From contig DHDT01000056.1 in assembly GCA_002399505.1 (NCBI GenBank), forward strand, positions 10,329 through 21,696: DNA of 11,368 bases, in the 5' to 3' direction. Below, one piece after another: positions 1 to 7,222 of the stretch. The notes under the pieces are model-generated. The model worked only from the letters and a program-made list of their open reading frames with translations, was not told the DNA's origin and searched no databases. Positions within the stretch are counted from its first letter, which is position 1. Every line of letters begins with the position of its first letter. Both the position numbers and the translations under genes were made by a program. Origin of the DNA: Caryophanales bacterium UBA4869 (GTDB taxonomy: Bacteria > Bacillota_I > Bacilli_A > RFN20 > CAG-288).

Positions 1-336
1 GGAGAAAATGTCCTAGTTGCCGATAAACAAAGCGATGCTTTCTACAAGCTTGATGACTTCAGCGGTTTCACAGTAGTAGGGGATGCAACCGATCTTGATT
101 TTTTAAAGAGCATCGATATCGAAGACTCAAAGATGGTGATAATCACCACCAATGACGACAACGTCAATATTTTCTTAGCCGAAGTCTGCTTTTATATTTT
201 TGCCATCAAAAAAATCTACGTCCGTCTATCCGACACCGACAAGGGAAAACTATTGGAAAACACTTCAATCAAGGGAATCTATCCTTTTAATCTGTCCGTT
301 GATTTCTTCTGTCAGCAGGAAAAGGAGACTAGATAA
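1..336 (+). CDS. TrkA-type RCK_N (NAD-binding) potassium uptake regulator, 5'-truncated
   Basis: This is the C-terminal 111 residues of a cytoplasmic K+ transport regulator; the start lies outside the window. The visible part is the second half of a TrkA_N/RCK_N Rossmann fold: a strand ending in an acidic residue (VLVADKQ), then GDATDLDFLKSIDIEDS and the ITTNDDNVN segment, all family hallmarks. The protein stops soon after the Rossmann domain, so it has no RCK_C domain. Its TAA stop shares its last A with the ATG of the next RCK gene, which suggests coupled translation. The two genes together probably do the job of the single two-RCK TrkA of Enterobacteria, gating TrkH according to bound nucleotide (family knowledge). 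Because the neighbour has a poor glycine motif, this gene may carry the functional GxGxxG, but that part is off-window. Confidence 0.85.
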   Translation, partial: GENVLVADKQSDAFYKLDDFSGFTVVGDATDLDFLKSIDIEDSKMVIITTNDDNVNIFLAEVCFYIFAIKKIYVRLSDTDKGKLLENTSIKGIYPFNLSVDFFCQQEKETR

Positions 337-998
337 TGACTATCGTAATTGCAAATGGCGGCCATGAGGCTGACTATATCATCAAGATGTTCAACAATAA
401 GAAGAATAAAATCATCGTCATCAATTCCGATGAAGGCATGTGTTCTTATCTGGCCACTTCCGACAAGATCAGCGTCATCCATGGGAATCCGACTAAAAAA
501 TATGATCTTTCTGTTGCCAACATCGACAATGCCGATGTCTTTGTCGCTTTATCCAGCAACGATATCGATAACTATGTTGCCTGCAAGATGGCAAAGAAGA
601 TCTTCAAGGTAAAAAAGACCATCGCCATTGTCAGAAACCCGAAGAACGTCTCGGTCTTTAAATCCTTGGGTATCGATGCCGCAATAAGCGGCACCTATCT
701 TTTAGCTGAATCAATCAAATCAGAAACGACTATTGAAAGCCTGATCAAGACTCTTTCACTGGAGGAGAACAAGATCATCCTGACTGAAATAGTAGTGAAA
801 GAAAAATATGCTGTCGCCAATAAGACCTTGGCGGAGATTCATTTTCCAAGCACAGCCAATATCTCCTGCATCTATCGTAACCCCAATGTCATCATTCCTT
901 CAGGAAAGACCATCATAAGACCTGATGACAGGCTTTTGATTGTCACCACTCCCAATAGACAGGAAGAAATACAGGAATTCATCCAGGAAGGCAAGTGA
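336..998 (+). CDS. trkA: TrkA family potassium uptake regulator (RCK_N + RCK_C)
   Basis: A 220-residue cytoplasmic regulator of the TrkH K+ channel. Residues 1-125 form an RCK_N Rossmann-like domain. Residues about 140-220 fit RCK_C, including the typical closing segment IIRPDDRLLIV near 193-203. The start is fixed by AAAGGAG at 321-327, eight bases before the ATG, and by the TAATG overlap with the gene upstream. The nucleotide-binding signature is degenerate: the usual GxGxxG loop reads NGGHEAD (residues 7-13), and the acidic residue expected after strand two is Asn30 (VINSDE). It may therefore bind a different ligand or play a structural role in a mixed ring with its partner; this is inference. 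The gene ends one base before the trkH ATG, so trkA and trkH are surely one transcript. Confidence 0.9.
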   Translation: MTIVIANGGHEADYIIKMFNNKKNKIIVINSDEGMCSYLATSDKISVIHGNPTKKYDLSVANIDNADVFVALSSNDIDNYVACKMAKKIFKVKKTIAIVRNPKNVSVFKSLGIDAAISGTYLLAESIKSETTIESLIKTLSLEENKIILTEIVVKEKYAVANKTLAEIHFPSTANISCIYRNPNVIIPSGKTIIRPDDRLLIVTTPNRQEEIQEFIQEGK

Positions 999-999
999 A

Positions 1000-2484
1000 A
1001 TGAAGGAAAAGCTATCCGGTTGGAAACTAGTTGTCTCTTATCTAGGCGTTTTAATATTTATGATTGGAATTGTTTTATTGATTCCACTCTTGATATTAGC
1101 CTTTTATCCATATGAATCATCAAATGCCTGGTACTTTGTGGTACCGGGAATCATCTGTCTTTTGATCGGTTATATTTCCATCATGTGTTTTCGGGGAAAA
1201 GAGAAAGACCGACTCAAAAACCACGAGGATGCAATTCTAGTCACTCTGTTTTGGATCATAGCCATCATCATCTGTGCCATACCCTTTATGCTGACTGGAA
1301 AATACAATTTCATGCAGTCAGTATTTGAGACGACATCAGGACTGACGACAACTGGATTAAGTGTAGTCGATGTCTCAGTCTGTCCTCACATTTTTCTTTT
1401 CTTTCGAAGTCTTCTCCTTTTTGTCGGCGGTGTCGGTTTGGTCTTAGTTTTGACCTGCGCCATCTCCGATAAATACGGTCTTCAGCTCTACAATGCCGAA
1501 GGCCATTCGGATAAATTGCTGCCAAACCTTGCTAAATCAGCCCGTCTCATCCTTTCAATCTATTCTTCCTATATCCTTTTAGGTACGATTGCCTATGTTA
1601 TAGCCGGCATGTCTTTTTTTGATGCTGTCAATACATCGATTGCCTCAGTCTCAACGGGCGGTTTCTCAACAAACCCCAATAGCATCGGCGGATATAACTC
1701 AATCGCCATTGAAATCATCACCGAAGTACTGATGCTTTTAGGAGGAACAAACTTTGTCGTTCACCTTTTCCTTCTGAAGAGAAAATTCAAGAAAGCCTGG
1801 AACCACTGTGAAACAAAATTCATGATCTTCAATACTCTGATTGTCGTCTCTATATTAATTGCAGTCGGCTGTCTTATTGATCATTTCAGTTTTTCTGAAT
1901 CTGTCAGAATCTCTTTCTTCCAGTACTTTTCCTGCATAACGACAACCGGATATCAAAATGTGGCTGATCTCTCCACTCTGTCTACGACCTATAGAATTAT
2001 TATGATTGGTCTGATGCTGATTGGCGGAGGTATGGGATCGACAGCCGGTGGCATCAAACAGTATCGAGTGGTCTGTACCTGCAAAGGCGCCTATTATTGT
2101 TTTCGCGATAAAGTCGATAATCACAAAGTTGTAAAAAAGCACTTTTTGAGCCATAATGGGGAGTCAAGAGTCTTCACATTTGATGACTTTGCCTCTAATG
2201 CCTCTTATGTCTTAATCTATCTTTTAATTTTTGCCTTAGGATCTTTTTCCTTTACTTTATTTGGATATTCATTAGAAGACAGTATGTTTGAATTTGCCTC
2301 ATCTATCGGCACTGTCGGTCTCTCAGTTGGCATAACCGGCTATAACGCACATCCCCTGATACTCTTGATTTCTACTCTGGGCATGTTCTTCGGCCGACTG
2401 GAAATAATCGTAATCTTCAATAGTTTAGGAACTCTCATAAGGAGAATCAAAGATGGAAGAAAAGAAAAGGCGATTTCAGATTAA
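1000..2484 (+). CDS. trkH: TrkH family potassium uptake channel/transporter
   Basis: A 494-residue integral membrane protein that moves K+ inward through four non-identical M1-P-M2 repeats. The four selectivity loops are visible, each with its filter glycine: TTTGLS (G119), STGGFS (G221), TTTGYQ (G317) and GTVGLS (G440). The family's MGSTAGGIK motif lies at 345-353, and the C-terminal GMFFGRLEI at 461-469. Length matches TrkH (about 480-490). I chose ATG 1000 because GGAAGG at 986-991 is correctly spaced and it begins one base after the trkA stop. An in-frame ATG at 940 would lie deep inside trkA and add an unrelated 20 residues. The last 32 bases overlap the sensor kinase gene. Partners are the two RCK proteins just upstream. 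Confidence 0.93.
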   Translation: MKEKLSGWKLVVSYLGVLIFMIGIVLLIPLLILAFYPYESSNAWYFVVPGIICLLIGYISIMCFRGKEKDRLKNHEDAILVTLFWIIAIIICAIPFMLTGKYNFMQSVFETTSGLTTTGLSVVDVSVCPHIFLFFRSLLLFVGGVGLVLVLTCAISDKYGLQLYNAEGHSDKLLPNLAKSARLILSIYSSYILLGTIAYVIAGMSFFDAVNTSIASVSTGGFSTNPNSIGGYNSIAIEIITEVLMLLGGTNFVVHLFLLKRKFKKAWNHCETKFMIFNTLIVVSILIAVGCLIDHFSFSESVRISFFQYFSCITTTGYQNVADLSTLSTTYRIIMIGLMLIGGGMGSTAGGIKQYRVVCTCKGAYYCFRDKVDNHKVVKKHFLSHNGESRVFTFDDFASNASYVLIYLLIFALGSFSFTLFGYSLEDSMFEFASSIGTVGLSVGITGYNAHPLILLISTLGMFFGRLEIIVIFNSLGTLIRRIKDGRKEKAISD

Positions 2485-3949
2485 CAAAAAAGAAGTGATC
2501 AGGCAGTCTATCCTCTTTGTAGTGATAAGCGCTGCCGCTATCGCTCTTTCAATCGGTGTCGACAAGCTTAATTTTCGTTCTGAAAATATCTTTTTAGTTT
2601 ATGTCGTCGCTTCCCTGCTCCTTATCGTCGAGACTGGAAACTTCGCTCTTTCAATCGCGGCTGATGTTCTCTTCATCCTCTCTTTTAATTTCTTCTTCAC
2701 CACTCCTATTTATTCTTTTGCCATGGATGACCCTAACTACTATATTTCCTTTCTTTTCTTCTTCCTGGTCTCATTTATATCAGGCACTGTGACAAGAAAA
2801 CTGCAGAAAGAAACCAAGTTATCCAAGAACAATGAAACTAAAATCAAAAATCTCTACGACTTGACCACGGAGCTTTTAAACTGCCACGATGACGCTGATA
2901 CCTTCCAGATTGTCTGTGGGCACTTGAAGAATTCACTGAACAGAAATGTCAGTTTCATATCGGTCAAAGAAAAGAAATACGGGAATTCGGATATCGATTT
3001 TAAGAAATACCAGAAAGAGCTGAGTTTTTCTCTCTCACGCGGTCTTCAAGTCGGATACAAGGAAAACATGTTCTCAACTATCCCCTATGAGATATTCCCC
3101 GTCAAAAACGAAGGACAGGACTATGGAGTCATCGTCATCGATATCAAAGATGACATACCTTTGACAGACGAAGAGACTAAGTTTGTCGACAATACTCTGG
3201 CTCACCTTCTAGTCATCATGGAAAGAGAAGTCGCTATCCGCCGTCAGGAAAGCACTAAGGTCCTGATGGAGAAAGAAAAACTTAAGAATCAGCTTCTTCG
3301 AGGTCTTTCCCATGACTTGAAGACACCTTTGACATCAATACAGGGCGGGAGCAATCTTCTTCTTGGAAATTATGATTAGTTAACTGATGAGGAAAAGAAA
3401 GATGTCATCAAGGATATCTACAATGAATCAGTCGATTTATATACCTTTGTCGAGAACCTTCTCAAGATGACAAAGTACGATAATGCCAATCCTCTGGTCA
3501 ATAAGAAAAAGGAGGTCGTCGACGACATCATCGGAGAAACCAATGAGAAAGTGAGTCTCATCAAGACCGATAAGAAAATCATCTATGAAAAACAAGATGA
3601 TATTCTCATGGTCAACACGCAGAGAGAACTTCTCATTCAGGTTCTCTATAACCTCATCGACAATGCCATCAAGCACACCAAAGAAAAAACGACTATCAGA
3701 GTCAGATACTATCATCAGGATTCCAAAGTCTATTTTGAAGTAATGGATGACGGAGGAGGAATCGATCCCGCTATCAAAGATCAGATATTCATGGACTTCT
3801 ATTCTCTTATCCAGAAGAGCGACCATCATCGAGATACGGGTTTAGGTCTCAGCATCTGCAAATCAATCGTCGAAGCCCATGGTGGTAAAATAGAAGGAAT
3901 CAATAACGATATCGGCGGTGCCACCTTCCGTTTCTATATACCTGATTGA
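2453..3949 (+). pseudogene. KdpD-like sensor histidine kinase (DUF4118-GAF-HisKA-HATPase) interrupted by an in-frame TAG
   Basis: Read through the stop, this is a 498-residue membrane kinase matching the C-terminal half of KdpD. It has about four helices (roughly 18-112, with the DUF4118-like NFFFTTPIYSF at 79-89), a GAF-like region (about 130-255) and a HisKA helix with SHDLKTP and phospho-accepting His287. The ATPase domain follows, with an N-box (NLIDNAIKH, Asn404), a G1 box (DDGGGI, 432-437) and a G2 box (GLG, 463-465). Residue 309 is a TAG stop, just after His287's helix, so normal translation would yield a kinase without its ATPase. Reading frame and motifs continue perfectly afterwards, and the next in-frame ATG (3467) has no ribosome binding site. 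The N-terminal KdpD/Usp sensory modules are absent. AAGGAG at 2439-2444 sets the start, which overlaps trkH. It may be a recent nonsense mutation, a sequencing error or a leaky stop. Confidence 0.85.
3377..3379 (+). other. In-frame TAG codon within the sensor kinase
   Basis: The frame from ATG 2453 reads G-N-Y-D-TAG-L-T-D-E-E-K-K, and the same frame is open on to the TGA at 3947-3949. Exactly one codon is replaced, with no change of frame. It falls in the linker between the two helices of the dimerisation/phosphotransfer domain. Confidence 0.95.
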
Positions 3950-3966
3950 TGAATGGAGTCCAAAAA

Positions 3967-4650
3967 ATGAATGAAAAAATACTATTAGCCGAAGACGATC
4001 CCGCCATCATCCGTTTTCTGAACTTGGCCCTGAAGATGAACAAATACGATACCCATGTCGCCGAAAACGGAATCAAGGGAATCAATATGTTCCTCTCTGA
4101 CAAACCGGACATTGTTCTTCTAGACCTTGGTCTTCCCGATATCGACGGAACCGAAGTCCTGAGTCAGATCAGACAGATGAGCAAGACCCCTGTCATCATC
4201 CTCTCTGCCCGAGACAAAGAGTCGGAGAAAGTATCCGCTTTGGATAACGGCGCTGATGACTATGTGACAAAACCCTTCAACATCCAGGAGCTGATGGCCA
4301 GAATCCGAGTCTGTCTGAGAAAGAAAGAGCCGGAAGAGAAAACAGAAAACAGTTTCTCCTATAAAGACCTGTCAGTAGACTTTGACAAAAGAAAAGTCCT
4401 TCTCAACGGAGACGAGATTCATCTTACTCCTATCGAATACAAGCTCCTTTCATTATTAGTAAGCAATCCCGGTAAAGTACTTACTCACGCCTATCTGCAG
4501 CACGAAATCTGGGGCTACCCCAGCGACGACGATTATCAGTCCCTGCGGGTCTTCATGGCTTCCATCAGAAGAAAAATTGAAAAAGACACCAATAATCCCC
4601 AGTATATTCAGACTGAAGTCGGTGTCGGATACAGATTCTTAGAAGATTGA
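3967..4650 (+). CDS. kdpE: KdpE-like OmpR-family response regulator
   Basis: A 227-residue cytoplasmic transcription regulator, the cognate partner of the KdpD-like kinase upstream. The receiver domain (about 4-115) has the acidic pocket Glu9-Asp10-Asp11, phospho-acceptor Asp53 (LLDLGLPD), Ser80 and Lys102 (VTKPFN). The winged-helix DNA-binding domain (about 130-227) has LTPIEYKLLSLL and ends in TEVGVGYRFLED, closely resembling the KdpE C-terminus. I chose ATG 3967 because it directly precedes the receiver (MNEKILLAEDD) and TGGAG lies eight bases upstream; an in-frame ATG at 3946 overlaps the kinase end. The gap to the kinase is 17 bases and a terminator follows. No kdpFABC is nearby, so its targets may be the trk genes themselves (inference). 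Confidence 0.88.
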   Translation: MNEKILLAEDDPAIIRFLNLALKMNKYDTHVAENGIKGINMFLSDKPDIVLLDLGLPDIDGTEVLSQIRQMSKTPVIILSARDKESEKVSALDNGADDYVTKPFNIQELMARIRVCLRKKEPEEKTENSFSYKDLSVDFDKRKVLLNGDEIHLTPIEYKLLSLLVSNPGKVLTHAYLQHEIWGYPSDDDYQSLRVFMASIRRKIEKDTNNPQYIQTEVGVGYRFLED

Positions 4651-4658
4651 TCAGCACA

Positions 4659-4690
4659 AAAAAACTTGGCTTACGCAAGCCAAGTTTTTT
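4659..4690. terminator. Bidirectional intrinsic terminator between convergent operons
   Basis: A perfect 14-bp stem (4659-4672 pairing with 4677-4690) surrounds an ACGC loop. The + strand ends in six T (4685-4690). On the - strand the A-run 4658-4664 gives seven T. It therefore serves both the trk/kdp operon (stop at 4650) and the rnf operon (last stop at 4709). Confidence 0.93.
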
Positions 4691-4708
4691 ATATAAATCC
4701 TAGATATT

Positions 4709-5041
4709 CTAGATAGTCGGAACGTGCTTTGTCCCATCAGCGTCTGGGTGCTCATCCATATACTTGATGATGGGATCGTAGTTCTTGTCTTTCTTTCCGG
4801 CTTTGCAGTCAGATATCTTCTTGCATTCACCAGTGACAATCGCTTCCGCCATCGCATGACAGCCAGCTCTTCCACAGGCTCCGCAATTGAAATTTGGAAG
4901 CATCTTCTCCACATCGGATATTCTCTTGTCTTCTTCGACATGAAGGAATTTTTCCGAGATGACTAAGGCGATACCTAGGACGACTCCCAGTCCCAATAAG
5001 ACCAAGAAGGCGTAAAGAGCATATAAGAGATGCTGAATCAT
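4709..5041 (-). CDS. rnfB: Short RnfB: Rnf electron transport complex subunit B lacking ferredoxin domains
   Basis: A 110-residue membrane-anchored iron-sulfur protein, the last gene of the Rnf operon. Residues about 5-29 form one helix. The RnfB-type [4Fe-4S] motif follows the normal MLPNFNCGACGRAGC pattern, with Cys53, Cys56 and Cys61 and a fourth ligand at Cys79 (Cys73 is extra). The protein then runs only about 30 residues to a TAG stop. Usual RnfB proteins (roughly 180 to over 300 aa) continue into two or more ferredoxin-like [4Fe-4S] clusters, which carry electrons from ferredoxin; those are absent. A second in-frame TAG follows three codons later and the terminator begins at 4690, leaving no room for a lost domain. 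AAGGAGA (5049-5055) precedes the ATG, which overlaps the upstream stop as ATGA. The family call is firm; how it works without the ferredoxin part is unknown. Confidence 0.85.
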   Translation of the reverse strand: MIQHLLYALYAFLVLLGLGVVLGIALVISEKFLHVEEDKRISDVEKMLPNFNCGACGRAGCHAMAEAIVTGECKKISDCKAGKKDKNYDPIIKYMDEHPDADGTKHVPTI

Positions 5042-5295
5042 TTTTTATTCTCCTTGTTTTCCACGTCTTTGTCAAAGACAGGTTCTGTTTTCTTTTCGTC
5101 TTTCTTTCCGTTGTAATAGAGGTTCAGGTGACAGCCGTGCTGATCGCATTTAGAGCAGTTTTCTTCGCTCTGTCCCAAGTGTTCGCACCCTTTTGGCGGA
5201 GGAGTCTTCTTATATAAGACAAAGGAGACGATAAAGATGGTAAGCAGGATGACCAGAGTCAGTATCGCCAATACCCAATTTAACCAAAGAGGCAT
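5038..5295 (-). CDS. Small membrane protein with Cys motif in the Rnf operon
   Basis: I do not recognise a named family for this 85-residue protein. It has one N-terminal hydrophobic helix (about 5-28), a KKTPPPKG turn, then four cysteines: Cys37, Cys47, Cys50 and Cys55 in the arrangement C-x9-C-x2-C-x4-C. A highly charged Lys/Glu/Asp tail completes it. The core NCSKCDQHGCH shares N-C-x2-C-x3-G-C-H with the cluster motif of the adjacent RnfB, and both proteins are a helix followed by this motif. It starts three bases after rnfA (AGGA at 5305-5308) and its TGA overlaps the rnfB ATG, so it is translated as part of the operon. It may be an iron-sulfur or metal-binding accessory subunit derived from RnfB; this is inference. 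Confidence 0.8.
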   Translation of the reverse strand: MPLWLNWVLAILTLVILLTIFIVSFVLYKKTPPPKGCEHLGQSEENCSKCDQHGCHLNLYYNGKKDEKKTEPVFDKDVENKENKK

Positions 5296-5298
5296 AGA

Positions 5299-5925
5299 TT
5301 AAGATCCTATTCCCATCAGTCCCATAAAGGCCATGGCCATGATGGCTGCTGTCACAAGCGCGATAGCAACACCTCTGAAGGGTTTAGGGGAATCAGCATC
5401 TTCAAGTCTTTCTCGGATACAGGCAAAGATGAAGATGACTAAGACAAATCCCAAGGATGTTCCGATGGCGTTTGCCATCGACATGCCAAAGTTTGCCCCC
5501 ATCGACTGACCTAAGGAAATGCCAGTATCGGTATTGGACTGAACAACACCTAAGACAGCGCAGTTTGTAGTGATCAAGGGAAGATAGATGCCAAAGCTCT
5601 TATAGAGTGTCGGTGAGTACTTCTTGATGAAGAGACCGACTACCTGAACCAAAGAGGCGATGACCAGAATATAAGTCAGAGTATCCATGAAGGGAATATT
5701 CAAGGGAGTCAGGATAAAGTAATAGATAGGCCAGCAGATAAGAGAAGAGAGGATGATGACAAAGGATACGGCCACACCCATTGAAACAGCGCTCTTGACT
5801 TTGTTTCCGACACCGATAAAGGAACAGATGCCGTAGAATCTGGAAAGGATGACGTTGTCAGCCAAGGTCCCAGTCAGAATCGCAAGAAGAAAAGTGACAA
5901 TATAGGGAGTCATTGCAGTACTCAT
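5299..5925 (-). CDS. rnfA: Rnf electron transport complex subunit A (membrane)
   Basis: A 208-residue integral membrane subunit, about six helices, of the RnfA/NqrE family. It pairs with RnfE to form the membrane core that carries electrons across the bilayer next to the ion path. Key residues are visible: NVILSRFYGICSF with Cys34, and LPLITTNCAVLG with Cys122. The equivalent half-helix cysteines in the family bind an iron-sulfur centre shared between the two subunits. The common ICPF is ICSF here. AAGGAGG (5936-5942) sets the ATG at 5925, and rnfE ends two bases before it. An in-frame Met at residue 5 is too far from that site. Length is normal (about 190-210). Confidence 0.94.
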   Translation of the reverse strand: MSTAMTPYIVTFLLAILTGTLADNVILSRFYGICSFIGVGNKVKSAVSMGVAVSFVIILSSLICWPIYYFILTPLNIPFMDTLTYILVIASLVQVVGLFIKKYSPTLYKSFGIYLPLITTNCAVLGVVQSNTDTGISLGQSMGANFGMSMANAIGTSLGFVLVIFIFACIRERLEDADSPKPFRGVAIALVTAAIMAMAFMGLMGIGS

Positions 5926-5927
5926 TT

Positions 5928-6683
5928 TTACTTAGCCTCCTTTACCTGATAGACAGGTTTAGGATCGTCTTCGTGAAGTTTCTTCTTCATTTCGTTTCTT
6001 AAGGCGATCTTAGCTTTGTTCTTCTTATGCTGTTCGATGGCATTGATGACAGCCAAAACCAACCCTAAGACAATAAAGCCGCCGGCAGAATTAGAGAAGA
6101 AAGACATCGAGAAATCATAACTTCCGTCAACGGCTTTCAGTATCGGAAGAGAATAGACAGGAATGAAAGTAAATACTTTTCCAATGCTAAGCATACCGGT
6201 TCCTAAGATTTCTCTGACAAGACCGATAAGACAGATAGCCAAAGTGTATCCGATGCCGTTTCCAAGTCCGTCAAGAAGAGAATCAAGGACTGAGTTCTTG
6301 TTGGCGAAGGCCTCTGCTCTTCCTAAGACGATGCAGTTGACGACTAACAATGACAGGAAGACACCTAAAGTAGAATATAGTTCAGGAAGAAAAGCGTTAG
6401 TGAACATCTTGGTTATAGTGACGAAAGTAGCGATGATAACGATATAACAGGGAGTCTCAATGACTTCGGGAATAATCTTCTTCAATAAGGAAATCAGAAC
6501 ATTGGAGCAGACAAGAACAAAGGTGAAGAGAAGTCCCATGCCAAAACTCGCTTCCAAAGTCTTAGTGACAGCCAAAGCGGGACAAGTACCTAAAACCGAG
6601 ATGAAGAGCGGATTCTGTCTGATTATTCCGCTCACAAACGATTCTTTATGCTGTTCGCGTTTAAGTTTAATTTCGTTCGCCAT
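5928..6683 (-). CDS. rnfE: Rnf electron transport complex subunit E (membrane)
   Basis: A 251-residue membrane subunit of the RnfE/NqrD family. The paired motifs are LGTCPALAVT with Cys34 and VVNCIVLGRAEAF with Cys117, the expected ligands for the RnfA/RnfE membrane metal centre. FGMGLLFTFVLVCSNVLISLLKK (positions 47-69) is the usual central block. The tail after about residue 217 is long, hydrophilic and rich in Lys/Glu, ending cytoplasmically; this makes the protein somewhat longer than proteobacterial RnfE (about 230). Its ATG shares a base with the rnfG TAA (TAATG), and TGAGGA (6691-6696) serves as ribosome binding site. Confidence 0.94.
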   Translation of the reverse strand: MANEIKLKREQHKESFVSGIIRQNPLFISVLGTCPALAVTKTLEASFGMGLLFTFVLVCSNVLISLLKKIIPEVIETPCYIVIIATFVTITKMFTNAFLPELYSTLGVFLSLLVVNCIVLGRAEAFANKNSVLDSLLDGLGNGIGYTLAICLIGLVREILGTGMLSIGKVFTFIPVYSLPILKAVDGSYDFSMSFFSNSAGGFIVLGLVLAVINAIEQHKKNKAKIALRNEMKKKLHEDDPKPVYQVKEAK

Positions 6684-7222
6684 TATTTTATCCTCACCAG
6701 GTAGTCAGACAAAGCCTCGTCAGCCATGCTCTTGATCAGCTTCGCACCGAAGGTAGCACCGCAGGTGACATCAGCGACAGCATTATTCTTGTCAGTGGCA
6801 GAATTATAGGGAGAAATATAATTGTCCTGCAGAGTCTGACCATAAGTCTCTGTATTCTCAAGGATGACCATCTTACCTAAGTCTTTTTCACCCGACAGAC
6901 CTAAAAGCATGGTTACTGAACCATAGGCATTCTTGCCGCTGGTCTTATAGATCAAGCCGATATCGGAAACAGAATCAGAAACAATCCATATTTTCTGAAT
7001 ATAGGCAAAAGTTCCGATATCTTTCTCTTCATTATAGGTATAGGAAGTTCCTTCTTTGGCAGTAAAGACTTCGGTAAGACCGTTCTTCTCTTTTTCTTTG
7101 GCATTCTGAGTGATTTTATCGGCAGTTACCATATTGGTAAGGCCGATAAGGAGAGCGGCAATGCCGGCAATAAGTCCCAAAGTAAGAGAGACCCGGACAT
7201 ATTTTTTAACAGTGTCATTCAT
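6683..7222 (-). CDS. rnfG: Rnf electron transport complex subunit G (FMN-binding)
   Basis: A 179-residue protein with one N-terminal helix (about 9-30) and an extracytoplasmic FMN-binding domain. In the family a flavin is attached covalently to Thr by the ApbE transferase at the motif Dxx(S/T)GAT. Here it reads DVTCGAT (151-157): acceptor Thr157 is present but the usual Ser/Thr is Cys154. The VILENTETYGQTL segment (119-131) corresponds to the family's ILEHxETPGLG. I chose ATG 7222 because GGAGG (7230-7234) lies seven bases upstream and it overlaps the rnfD stop as ATGA; an in-frame ATG at 7258 would add 12 residues inside rnfD. No apbE gene is in the window. Confidence 0.92.
   Translation of the reverse strand: MNDTVKKYVRVSLTLGLIAGIAALLIGLTNMVTADKITQNAKEKEKNGLTEVFTAKEGTSYTYNEEKDIGTFAYIQKIWIVSDSVSDIGLIYKTSGKNAYGSVTMLLGLSGEKDLGKMVILENTETYGQTLQDNYISPYNSATDKNNAVADVTCGATFGAKLIKSMADEALSDYLVRIK

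Noticed and set aside
3437..3829. Antisense 130-codon open frame on the - strand
   Set aside because: It is a mirror of the kinase coding sequence, with no ribosome binding site and no recognisable domain.
2453..3949. Genome-wide reassignment of TAG to an amino acid
   Set aside because: rnfB and ktrB end in TAG at positions fitting their families or next-gene starts, so TAG is a working stop.
3467..3949. Independent second gene encoding just the ATPase domain
   Set aside because: ATG 3467 has no ribosome binding site and the conserved dimerisation helix begins upstream of it, in frame with the first part. It looks like the rest of one broken gene.
4651..4708. Ferredoxin domain of RnfB lost by frameshift or hidden after the stop
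   Set aside because: Only 58 bases separate the two operons; they hold a second TAG and the shared terminator, with no CxxCxxC pattern.
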